Shown here: piece after piece, positions 54,001-64,000 of the stretch
Numbering within the stretch: the stretch's first letter is position 1
Layout of the letters: each line of letters opens with the position of its first letter
DNA from: Patiria pectinifera
Taxonomy: Eukaryota; Echinodermata; Asteroidea; Valvatida; Asterinidae
Direction: 5' to 3'
Assembly: GCA_029964075.1 (NCBI GenBank)
Contig: CM057144.1
Location: 2,317,281-2,381,280, forward strand
Length of the DNA: 64,000 bases
Notes under the pieces: generated by a model
The model's database searches: none
What the model was told of the DNA's origin: nothing
The model's input: the letters and a program-made list of their open reading frames with translations, nothing else
Made by a program: the position numbers and the translations under genes

Positions 54001-55360
54001 TACAAATGGATCGGGTTGGACCCCCGATGATGTTCTTAGGGATTTTAGAATCGTGACATATTTTGATGTGCCGGATTCCAATTCAACCCGTGGTTTCTTG
54101 GGGTTGTGGCTCGATTTCCAGAGGAGCTTTCCGGGGCCAAACGTCCCAAAGTATCCCCTTTACAACCTTACTGTAACCGCCCTCTGGGGTTATTACGAAC
54201 CGATCTTCCCGGGAGATGTAGTGGACTACGGTAAGTTTTGAGCATCTCGTTGTTATTGAAGATTACATGAGGTCGTACCAAGTTTGTGTAACATGTGATA
54301 TCCTCAATGATAAGGTGATGTACCAAATTGAAAAACTAACTTACTGTACGCAATATACGACTAAGACTTGGTCAGGAACACTTCTATGGGAAGTGTTCCT
54401 GAAAAAAAACCTGTTAAATAGCAAATCCGGTGTAAGGTGATATGAACCGGCCTTGACTCGTCTTATATTCCGCAATATTTTGGCATGATATCTCAACTGT
54501 AATAAATGGCACCTCAAGAACTCAATATATTTAAAAAAAAAAAAAAAATTGGGGGGGGGGGGGGTTACTAAACTGCTTGAGCGTCTATTCACCGTTTCTT
54601 ATTCATATTTCTCCATCTTGTAAACAGGGACAGATGGATCCGCAGGGGTGCTGAATTTGTACACGGGTACAATAGGAAAGGCGTACAGGTGCGCAAACTG
54701 GACGATCACTAAAGGACCGGCAACTATCATTATGGATCACGTGATGTTACAGCCTTTTGCGGACTATGCAAATGGAACTTTCGGCGATGGTAAGGTCCCC
54801 TCCCCCCCCCCCCCCCCCCCAAAAGAAAAACACCAAAGGTCTCACGTTTATGGATATCGCTAAAGTACAAGTCGAGGCCACTCAAAGTTGTGGGCAATAA
54901 CTTAGAAAGAACAGTAGAAAATAAGTCATAGTGAAAGTAAGTACATGTTCTCATTCATGTTTTGGATTGTCAAATTATAGGGAGGAAGGAAGCACGATCC
55001 AGGAGTTACAAAGACAGTCGCCCACTAGACAAAATATCTAGACAGTTAATTTTTACTCAGAAATTATATTGTGCTAGGCAGTTTAATGAAATCCACTCCT
55101 AACCCCTTCTTTTTATTTTTTTTACAGAAGTGGAAGACTGTATGGAAAGCCCGACGACTATGACAACGCCTCATCCCCCCACCAAGCCCAGCCCCAACAA
55201 CGCGGGCATGATCGCCGGCATAGTCATCGGTGTGTTGGCCTTTATTGCCCTCATCTTAGGGATCGCCGTGTACGTGGTCAGGAAGCGGAGGGTGAAAGAG
55301 GTGTCTTATGGTAGCTTGGAAAGTGAAACGGCACGATTTTCACTAGATCAGCATCAGTAG
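51005..55360 (+). CDS. Gene G: CD68/LAMP-like mucin membrane protein, short mucin, lost disulfide
   Basis: Six exons: 51005-51047, 51912-52272, 53319-53406, 53942-54230, 54628-54789 and 55128-55360, joining in frame to about 391 residues, the shortest of C to H. Signal peptide MNASVVFLFLVVAG. Only four mucin repeats. In exon 3 the usual EVC is EVM, and in exon 4 the usual Cys position is Trp (GSGWTPDD), so the first LAMP disulfide is gone. The second pair stays (GKAYRCANW, VEDCMES). Exon 4 is longer than in C to F by an insert around RSFPGPNVPKYPLYN. After the GIVIG helix the tail RKRRVKEVSYGSL has a unique extension ending DQHQ. Paired with H by exon 3 to 5 sequence. Confidence 0.92.
51440..51620. 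repeat. ACGTACG / AATATTAC repeat field in gene G intron 1
   Basis: About six degenerate units of a TACGTACG word followed by a TGATAATATTACG word, rich in CpG and self-complementary. It is probably a small satellite. No coding content. Confidence 0.7.
52280..52960. repeat. Inserted repeat in gene G intron 2, shared with other introns
   Basis: GATAACTGAGGGCACTGTTG, GACGCTGTTCAGCTTTGCG, CTCATGAATATGGAAATTTT and AACATGGCAAAACGAAAATT match sequence in intron 5 of E (39640-40160) and F (47640-48110). A shorter match lies in gene A near 11090-11225. Gene H intron 2 lacks it but aligns on both sides. Its last third is itself duplicated in tandem (about 52640-52760 and 52790-52910). Confidence 0.75.
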
Positions 55361-57069
55361 AGTGAGGATATCTACGGTCTTGGACATTTTGATAAAACGG
55401 TGTCAAATGAAAATCGGACTCTTTTTCCCTTTTATTGGTTAAACCCTCTCACGTGACCGGTCCCTCTCCAAATTATCCATGCATGAGCATGCGCAATACC
55501 ACCAATGAGTCCGTATTTCATAAAACCCAAATTCATGCTACACCGGCACCGAATCGCAGTTTGCGAGTAAACCACGCCCCTTAGACAACCCTATGGAATT
55601 GTGTACTTTTACTTTTGTTTGTATCAGAATATGCGCGTTCCGCGTCCATTTGTTCATCATGTGATTGGACAATATTTCACAAGCTGCGTTGACGCGATTT
55701 TACCTGTCGATGTTAAAGTCGAACTGAGACTTTATTTCCAGATAATAACGCGGGATATATATGGGGGGGTGTTAGAGCAGGAGGGTCGCATTATTTTTAA
55801 GGAATTTCTATGAAAATATTTTTTGATAGAGCTGGGGGGGGTTAACCCATAAGCCCCCCCCCCCCTTTTTTAATTGAAAGCACTTTTAAAAGACGTAGCG
55901 CGTGAACTACAGAGGGCGTTGTTCATCCCAGGATTGAATGCGTGTACATACAATTCCAATTATCAGAACTGATATAGTGAAAAGATTTAGTACAATAAGA
56001 GGCTTACTTTCTTCTCTGTATTTTTTACGACTTGGAGCAAAGTACACGCCCCTTTGGATAAGTCCGATCTTGTACATTGAGGGCCTAAATTGCAACATTT
56101 CGTACCATTATTTTGGCAGCTTTTTGTTCAAAAAATGTTAATGATCAGAAATTTGAGATTTATTATGACTGATTAATACAGAATCGCCAAGCACAATTTA
56201 AATATGAATTTTTGCCGAATAAATTTCAAGAAGTTCTTTTGATCAGATTTGTAAATTTGTATTATTGACTTAAATCTTTGCTTTTTTTGAAAGAACAAAA
56301 TATTTACCGCTACTGAGATGCTGTATGTAAAGTGTAATTCCATGAATTAAATTTTAGGGGAAAATACATCAGCTGCAATTTGAAAGGGATGATAGTCGAG
56401 GCCATATGATCTCGTGGGTTATGTTAAGGCAGTGCAAACTTGAGAAAGGCTGAATCTGTATAAATCTGCGATCAAGAGCTGTGATTTAATTGTACATAAT
56501 ATTTCTAATAAAGAACGATTTTGATGACATTGACAGCAGATGAAATGGTGGCAGTTGTTGATTTACTGTAGGCGTTGTTTTTGGTGCTGGCTTCTAATAC
56601 CGGTGCATGTATAGGATTCCAAGTGAAATGAACAACACATTATGTCTGCTAAAGCACAGGTGGTTCGATCATATCTAAGTCGAACCCGATCTGAGCCAAT
56701 TATTGTAAGAACAAATACAAGAGAACTGTCGCCACCAGGATGCAGAGGATATACTCAACGGACAATGTGACTTGCTCATCCATGCCACCCTGGTCCAAAA
56801 GGACGCATGCTACTAGGACGTATCAACAGCGAGCAGACGAGCGTATGGGCGCAGTGATAGCGCAGCGGCAGCGACTATAGATCGAGTAATGGGCTTGACA
56901 GGGGCGCATAGAGAGCGAGTTGAACGCATCGTAAGCGCGCGAAGAGCACAGTATGAGCGTAGCTTGAGCTTCTTTGAAACAGAAAGTTGTCATTTTCGTC
57001 CTCGCTGCGATTGTTAAATTTATGGGGAGGAAATGGTCGCCGTAAGGTCTCCTATGAGAGCGCATATAA
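55361..57069. repeat. Intergenic unit after gene G, paralogous to 62880-63904
   Basis: It contains dispersed repeats (55420-55530 inverted relative to gene A; 55555-55765 shared with gene E) and a long stretch from about 56425 matching downstream of H: GCAGTGCAAACTTGAGAAAG, TGAAATGGTGGCAGTTGTTG, AACTGTCGCCACCAGGATGC and GGACAATGTGACTTGCTCAT. The last ~270 bases are a CpG-rich insert (GACGTATCAACAGCGAGCAG to TATAATGTGACAGGCCCT) lying just before the promoter block. No exon is seen. Confidence 0.75.
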
Positions 57070-57333
57070 TGTGACAGGCCCTCAGTAAATACACCACGTG
57101 TACATGTATAGATCAAAGGTTAAGTGCGCATACAGAAACAGCAGGTCCAATGTCGGTACAGAATTGAGCAATATAGGCCTTTATATAGACCGACCACAGC
57201 TACTGCGCAACACTCTGAAAACCACACAAGTATTTGTCGGTACACGGCGTACATTGCGCAGTATTCTGTTTAGCTCCTTGTCAGACAAGCCCGAATTTCT
57301 TATTTTCGATTCGGAAACTACTCAACTTGCAGG
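57070..57333 (+). promoter_or_regulatory. Gene H promoter and leader
   Basis: CAGTAAATACACCACG, GATCAAAGGTTAAGTGCGCA, GGTCCAATGTCGGTACAGAA, a TATA-like TTATATAG at 57181-57188, CTGCGCAA at 57203-57210, TTGCGCAG at 57254-57261, then GCCCGAATTTC and GTTCGGAAACTACT-like leader sequence. The GATA-like part present in F has been replaced by the CpG-rich insert upstream. Confidence 0.78.
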
Positions 57334-60300
57334 ATGAATGCGTCTGTTCTTTGCCTTTTCCTTCTGGTAGCTGGAGGTAAGATGTTTCGAAGAGTCTAGT
57401 CGGATTATTCTCCTTAATGGCCGAGTCACATGAGGCAATTGTAGTGCAACTGGCTAGCAGGCAATCCAATGTACTACAAACTTTGGGAACCCTTTAGGGT
57501 ACTACTACTACTGGAAAGAATTATTTTTTTCCCGTCAATATACCAACATTCTTCGGGTTTCGAGGAATGTTGATATTGTTGGAGGAAAGGAAAGTAATTC
57601 ATTCTCGGGACTCCACTCGGAAACAAATCTTCGTTTTATTCTTGGAGTATTACAAATTCGCCACTTGTGACGAAACGCTTGAATTTGGTGCAACATATTA
57701 TTCCAGGGGAGTTTAATATTGGGGTCAGCATTTTGCTGCGGGTGTTCGAGCCTGTTATATACAGGATGAGTAAAAAAACAAAAACCCAAATGTCGGGACT
57801 ATTGTTGTAGTGAATATCTGCATGTAGCACTTTCACAATCTAGAGTATAAAACTCAATTCATAAGCTTTCTTTTAGTAGAAGAATCATTCAAATCACTCA
57901 TGTACTTGTCAAGTTACGGAATTTTAAACACAACCACCGTTTTCAATTAGTTCTGTCCACGGATCACAAAAAAGTGCGATTTTTTAGCAAAACGAAAACC
58001 ATTCACACACATCCCTGTGTGATTTGTTTTCATTTTGCTAAAAGAACACTTACCTTTTTGTGATCCGTGGACAGAATTTTAAAAAGGTGGTTGTGTTTAA
58101 AATTCCGTAACTTAAAAATATTACATGAGTGATTTGAACGATTCTTGTACTAAAAGAAAGCTTATGAATTGGGATTTCGTATCTCACATTTTGAAAGTGC
58201 TTCATGCAGAACTTCACTAAAACGGGTCTCAACATTCGGGTTTCGGGTTTTTTTTTAATTTACTCACCCTGTACACTAAATGAGACCCGACATACCTTAA
58301 CCAGACTAAAGTTGACTAGCTTCACAGTGACAGGTTGAATTTATTATTCCAAGACACAAGTGATAGGATTTTCAAAGTTCTGACTGTCCATAAATGTCAA
58401 AGCACTCTAAGCACAAAATGTACTTTTGTGGCCTCCTGCTAGACTTTGTCACGGAGTTCAAATATTTCTGGATTAATACAAAATAAACCCTAATTTCCCA
58501 CTGCCCAAACTAGACAAACAGTGGATATATAACAAATCTATGTGTTGTGCCTGTGAAATGGATGTCCTTACGCAGTTACATAATTTTCTTTTATGTAGTT
58601 TCTTATGTCCCGGAGTGTAAGTCGGTTTGAACATTGCCACTTGCCAAAATGGCTGTCATATAAGGTACTGCAATAATTCACTGGGTAGCCCTAATGTATG
58701 GTGATCGTACAGGACAGGTAACCGTCGCACTGAAAATAGAAAAATGAACTAAATGAGGCAGAATCTGACATTGAATTCCGTAGGTGAAACTCTCATTTTG
58801 ATGAGTTCCTTGTTTCAGGCATGGAGGAAGGAATAAACAAAACCCTCCGACGCAGAGCCCTGTTGTGGACTTAATTTTGTTAACTACCTTAATAAAAAAA
58901 ATTCCAACCAATTCTGGTGATCTTCCATCTAATCCTAGCCAGAGACATCCACTACGGATATATGCAGTCACCTTTAGCGTGTGACCCCGGGTTAGGCAAA
59001 TCTGAGCCCGACAACCTGGGCTGCCCATATACACGTGCACAAAACAAGGTCACTTGCGGGTAGCCAAGTGCACGACTTGACCACAGACTATGTATACAAC
59101 ATCTGTTTCCTGTCAATGACCTCCTTATTTATGGTCTACAGGCATGTCGAGATTGTGTACATATAGATACAGTGTTGTGTAGCTTCCTATGCTCAAACCA
59201 ATACAAGGCGCTAAATATCTAGGTCCCCGGAGGGACCCGTTACTGTAAGCGTGTTAGTAAATGGGCTTGGCTGCGTCGGAGGGTTGAAACGTTATGCGTT
59301 GGTAATAAAACCATTTTCACACTGAAGTACTCGAACGATCACGAACATTATGCGAGTTATACGGCAACGTAGGCTATTCGGAAAGGTTCGGAAACGAACG
59401 GGATCGTGCCCGTTTCATGATCACGTGAAGGTGGCCCCTCGTGACCAACGATTTAAGTCAGAGCATATACGTGGGAACAAGATTAGGATTGACGTCAACG
59501 ATCAGCAGACAATGATCATGGTGCACTATTGACCTCGCGCGTACATACTAACTGTCTTCTCTGAGGGCGCCATGCAACACCAACGATACGGGCGAACGAC
59601 TCGATACCAAACTCCAAATGAGGGCCAGGGGATGATTTAAAAAAACTGTTTCCTATCTCAGTTTGTTTACTTTGATAGACCCAATGAGAAATTTTAGACA
59701 CAGGAAGAATATTTGGGTGTTGCTTCAGAAATGAAAATGAATGATTTCAGAGCCTTAATTTTGTGCACGATTTGTTTTCTGTCTTTGGACCCATCTTTGT
59801 GAACAAAAACAATCAGTCCGTATTTTGGAACATTTGAACTGAATGCTAGTCATTCGGGGTTCCTTTTGTTGCGTTTCAAATTTAATTTATAGCGACGACA
59901 ATGACATTGGCAACAACGCCTACCCCTAAAACAACCGTCCATACCACTGCTGAACGTCCAACCACAGTTTCAAAGACGACCCATAGTCACCCCACTACCG
60001 CACCAAAGACGACCCATAGTCACCCCACTACTGCACCAAAGACGACCCATAGTCAGCCAACTACAGCACCAAAGACGACCCAAAGTCACCCAACTACTGC
60101 TGCAAAAACGACCCATAGTCGCCCCACTACTGCACCGAAGACGACCCATAGTCAGCCCACCACTGCACCGAAGACGACCCATAGTCAGCCCACCACTGCA
60201 CCGAAGACGACCCATAGTCGCCCCACCACTGCACCGAAGACGACCCATAGTCGCCCCACCACCGCACCGAAGACGACCGCTTACCACACGCCCGGAAACA

Positions 60301-62189
60301 CAACCGAAACCCCGACCCCTACCACCGCTGTGGTCGCTAATACCACATCCAATGAAACCGGTTCAACTGTTCGTACAACTACACCGGCAGGCACTACCAT
60401 TCCTAGACCAGAAAATGTTATACCCAGGTATGTTAAGTACTTGTGTTCGGCAGTAGACGTAACTTTAGCTAAATCCTTTAAGACCTTAATACCAAACACC
60501 CTGTCCTACTGAGAAAAAAAAATTGATAAATTGAATTTGTTTGGTAGGGTTATGCAATGGAACTGGTCATCCAAAAGATCGCGAGTCGAAAGATTTTATT
60601 ATTTCGAAGATTTATACATGTGTTGCAGTTCAAAAAACAGAAACAACTTTCACATTGTACGTCTGTCATGAATAGCCTGAGTAATGCATTCTCGTATTCA
60701 CACATGCTGAATATAAGCTTGAGGGCGTTTTTGAATGACGTCACTTTAAGCCTTTTCGTTTTTTTAGGTTCTACATATCTGTTCAAATTTCGTTTCAGTT
60801 ATCAGTTTAAGAATGGCAGCGAGGTGATGATGTTGTTCGTCCTGAACGCAACGCTGAAAATTAGATACAACACCACAAACAATGAGGTGAGTGGCCCTAT
60901 GTTTTATAATTACTGATTGTGTTTTTTAGGGGAGACGTTATAATAAGCGTTCAATGCCATTCTATAACAGGGCAAACAGAGCAATCTATAGTTCATACAT
61001 TGGTTTTCCCTAATATATGGTCTGGTTTGTTTTTGCAGACTGGCGAGGCTGTTATTCCCATCGGCGGGAAAATCAACGGAACGGAAGTCGAGTGGAATAC
61101 TAGTTTATCGAGATGGTCTGACGACGGAACACTCAGGTGGTTCAGGATTCTAACATATTTTAACGTGCCGGATTCCAACTCAAGCAGGGGTATGATGGGG
61201 TTGTGGCTCGATTTCCAACGGATATATCCCTGGCCAAACGTCCCAAAGTATCCTCTTTACAACTGTAGTGTGTTTCCCCTTTGGACGTATTCCGAACCGC
61301 TCTTCCCTAGAGATGTAGTGAACTACGGTAAGTTTCAAGGTCTTTTTTTGGGGGGGGGGGCATTGAATTAAGTCCCAGAAGTTTGCGTAGACTGTGATAC
61401 TGTGATAACTCGAAAATATATGATTGTGCGCAATGTTCCATTTTCCATTTGTTAACAGGAAAACAGGACTCCGCGAGGTTATTCAATGTGTACACGAGTA
61501 GAAGGGGAAGGACGTACAGCTGCTCAAACTGGACACTCACGGCAGGACCGGTGACAATCATTATGGATCACGTGAAATTACAGCCTTACGCAAACTTTGC
61601 AAATGGCACTTTCGGCAATGGTAAGGCCCCTCCACACCCCCCCCCCCCCAAAAAAACCGAAAATAAATAAATAAATCAGTCACATCGCTGAAACTTAACA
61701 CAAGACCACTGAAAATGTATCGGCTATTAATTTTAAAGAACAAGGGAAAATTTGAATAAATCACAGTGATAGATTTAGGTTTGATTGTCAAATTATAGAG
61801 AGGAATGAAGCAGGATTCAGGAGGACAGTCATCCCTTGACGAATATCTAGACATTTTATTTTTACTTGGAAATTATTTCGCACCAGACAGTTGACTCGAC
61901 ACCTGATCTGTAATGTTTCTTTACAGGAATAGACGACTGTATGGGAAACCCAACGACTATGGAGCCGACGACCATGAAGCCGGCTACAGCCAACGCGACC
62001 ATGGCCACCACGGCGTTCCCTACCAAGCCCAGCCCCAACAACGGGGGTATGATCGCCGGCATAGTCATCGGTGTGTTGGTCTTTGTCGTCCTCATCCTTG
62101 GAATCGCCGTGTTCGTGGTCAGGAAGCGGAGGATGAAGGAAGCACCCTACGGCCACCTGGACGAAGAACACAAGGATTACGTTCACTAG
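57334..62189 (+). CDS. Gene H: CD68/LAMP-like mucin membrane protein, lost disulfide
   Basis: Six exons: 57334-57376, 59893-60427, 60799-60886, 61039-61327, 61459-61620 and 61927-62189, joining in frame to 459 residues. Signal peptide MNASVLCLFLLVAG; mucin to about residue 190 with nine HS-H/Q/R-PTTAPKTT units; LAMP domain about 193-380; helix about 414-437; tail 438-459. As in G, exon 3 has EVMML instead of EVCML and exon 4 has SRWSDDG where others have Cys. The second pair remains (GRTYSCSNW, IDDCMGN). Exon 4 shares the long insert with G (IYPWPNVPKYPLYN). The tail RKRRMKEAPYGHL plus DEEHKDYVH is like E and F rather than G, so exon 6 and exons 3 to 5 have different nearest relatives. AATAAA lies near 62400. 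Confidence 0.93.
57760..58274. repeat. Well-preserved foldback MITE in gene H intron 1
   Basis: TACAGGATGAGTAAA at the left is mirrored by TTTACTCACCCTGTA at the right. The arms pair along most of the length (AAAACTCAATTCATAAGCTT with AAGCTTATGAATTGGGATTT) around a central TCACACACATCCCTGTGTGA palindrome. It is the best copy of the family also seen in gene C and between C and D. Confidence 0.85.
59970..60275 (+). repeat. 33-bp mucin tandem repeat of gene H
   Basis: There are nine units. The residue after Ser is His, Gln or Arg in an irregular order, while PTTAPKTT is nearly constant. One unit has Gln in place of the first His. Confidence 0.9.
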
Positions 62190-63904
62190 ATCAGCGTTGG
62201 TTAAGAGAGGAAAGCTGCAGGCTTGGACATTTTACACGGTCAGTGGGTAGTTCCCACAGCTGCTGCTTTTGTACAGTCCCGCTACCACACAAAGGCTGTG
62301 CAGTCATGCGGGACACTTGCTCTTGGTGTGTGTGGATCGAGGAATGTCCCCATTATAACCCGTCCTTAAAGGGAAAATACAACATTTGCGAGCATCGAAA
62401 AATAAAACTACCAAGTTTTTACAAAATACCTTACTAGGATGCTGGTAATGACAGTGTAAAGCATCCTGTAAAATTAGGGCACCTGGTGTGAAGTCATTTT
62501 CAAGAAAATTGTATTTTTGTACATATTTCCAGCGGTGGTCGGCCGACCAGCGTTGGAAAAACCTAACTATTTGTCAACCACTGCTCCAAATGTACCATTT
62601 TTTCAGTCCAAATTTTGTTTGCTATTGGTTACATGTTCCTGAACGGGTGCAGGCCAGCTAGACTGGTTCCCTTACCTTACAATTTTTTCGGCATCTATAA
62701 ATTGATCCACTTCATCTTCAGTTGAGTCAGGGAACCAGACTACTTGAACATTTGTCTTTTTTCTTGGTTTTCCAGCATTTTCGAACACAAAACTTCACAC
62801 ATGTCAGTGTAACAACATTTGATCTATTATACCAGCCTTTCAAATAGCTCATTTCTGAAAGTTACAGCAAAAGCTTAAGGGGTTATTAAGGCAGTGCAAA
62901 CTTGAGAAAGGCTGAATGGGTATAAATCTGACGATCAAGTGCTGTGATTTAATTATACATAATATTTCTAATAAAGAACATTTTTTATGACACTGACAGC
63001 AGATGAAATGGTGGCAGTTGTTGACTTACTGTAGGCGTTGTTTTGGAGGCAGGTTTCTAATACCGGTGGTTATTGTATAGGATTACCAAGTGAAATGAAC
63101 AACACATTATGTCCGCTATTAAAGCACAGGTGGTTTGATTTGAAGTCGAACTCGATCTGAGCCAATTATTGTAAGAACAAATACAAGAGAACTGTCGCCG
63201 CCAGGATGCAGAGGATACTCAACGGACAATGTGACTTGCTCATCCATGCCACCCTGGTCCAAAAACCACTCCCTCTAGTGTTCCTCGTCAGTCGTAATTC
63301 GCGGGTCTTAATAGTCTCCGATGAGCGCAAAGGTCTTTGAACATGCTCAAAACAATCGCAACACCTCTGCGCTCTGGCCAGGGCGCCGTAATGACGCAAC
63401 TCGGGCGCTGTGCGAGCGTGAATCGTGCGGCATGGCATTGAGGCAGCTTAGGCGCAAGGCTGTCGACCTAGTCTTCATGAGAAGGTAACTCGACTGCGAT
63501 GAACTTGTAGAATAATTTTTTTTAACTGGACTTTGTATTGACCGTTTATTTGATCGTGGTATTTATGCAGTGCAAGTGACGTCACATGAGCGTATTTTGG
63601 TCGAATAGAGAGCGCGACGCGAGCTACTAGGACGTATCAACAGCGAGCAGAGCGTAGTGTAGGCGCAGTGACAGCGCAGCGGCAGCGAATAGATCGAGTA
63701 ATTGGGCTTGACAGGGGCGCATAGAGAGGGAGTTGAACGCATCGTAAGCGCGGGAAGAGCACAGTATGAGCGTAGCTTGAGCTTCTTTGAGACAGAAGGG
63801 TTGTAATTTTATTGCGTCCTCGCTGCGATTGTTAAATTTATTGGGGGGGAAATGTTCGCCGTAAGGTCTCCTACGAGAGCGCATATAATGTGACAGGCCC
63901 TTTA
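62190..63904. repeat. Intergenic unit after gene H, second copy of the G-H spacer
   Basis: From about 62885 it follows the spacer after gene G nearly base for base to about 63260, then has about 365 extra bases (63262-63627) and rejoins it at CTACTAGGACGTATCAAC, running to GTGACAGGCCC. The extra stretch is either an insertion here or sequence deleted from the earlier copy. No exon is seen. Confidence 0.8.
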
Positions 63905-64000
63905 ACGTACAGTAAATACACCACGCATATAGATGAAAGGTTAAGTGCGCATACAAAAGCAGCAGGTCCAATGTCGGTACAGAATTGAGCAATATAGGCC
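63905..64000 (+). promoter_or_regulatory. Start of a ninth promoter block, cut by window edge
   Basis: ACAGTAAATACACCACG, GAAAGGTTAAGTGCGCATAC, GGTCCAATGTCGGTACAGAA and TTGAGCAATATAGGCC match gene H 57085-57180 in order. In H the start codon lies about 150 bases after the matching end point, so the next gene's first exon should begin shortly past this window. Confidence 0.8.

Noticed and set aside
57776-58250. Possible structured RNA gene in gene H intron 1
   Set aside because: The long hairpin is explained by a MITE with related copies elsewhere in the window.

Overview
This is a eukaryotic genomic window. Its genes are split by GT-AG introns of about 0.1 to 2.5 kb, and the intergenic DNA is AT-rich and full of foldback MITEs, tRNA-derived SINEs and simple repeats. 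Base composition, SINE types, ACATGT repeats and gene content suggest a marine invertebrate, most likely a non-vertebrate deuterostome (amphioxus, hemichordate or echinoderm). I cannot decide which.

The window is dominated by one gene family. I reconstruct eight related genes, named A to H here, in the order A+ B+ C- D- E+ F+ G+ H+, and a ninth promoter begins at the right edge. Genes C to H share a six-exon plan with identical intron phases (1, 2, 0, 1, 1). Exon 1 encodes a signal peptide. Exon 2 encodes a Thr/Pro/Ser/His mucin region, usually with an 11-residue (33-bp) tandem repeat. Exons 3 to 5 encode a LAMP-type luminal domain. Exon 6 encodes the last conserved Cys, a Pro-rich stalk, one transmembrane helix with a GxxxG motif, and a short basic tail with a YxxPhi sorting signal. 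Mucin plus one LAMP domain plus a tyrosine tail is the layout of vertebrate CD68/macrosialin, so I call the array CD68/LAMP-like. Gene A is divergent: it has a non-repetitive mucin exon, extra cysteines and a possible microexon. Gene B is divergent and only exons 3 to 6 were found.

Layout: 1-5.5 kb is repeats, including a ~112-bp ACGTC-rich tandem array; 5.6-12.5 kb gene A; 15.2-18.0 kb gene B; 18.2-33.1 kb a minus-strand block with an orphan promoter, gene C and gene D; 33.7-62.2 kb genes E to H on the plus strand; 62.2-64 kb a duplicated intergenic unit ending in the next promoter. D and E are divergently transcribed from an ~830-bp interval.

The genes appear to evolve by unit duplication, exchange between copies and repeat expansion. 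The transmembrane exon is almost uniform, the mucin exon varies in repeat number, D's mucin exon is a mosaic, and G and H have jointly lost one LAMP disulfide pair. A shared promoter block (TTGCGCAR-type sites, a GATA-like and a forkhead-like motif, then a conserved leader) suggests coordinated expression. By analogy with CD68 and LAMPs the products would be heavily glycosylated endolysosomal or phagocyte-surface proteins; that role is inferred.
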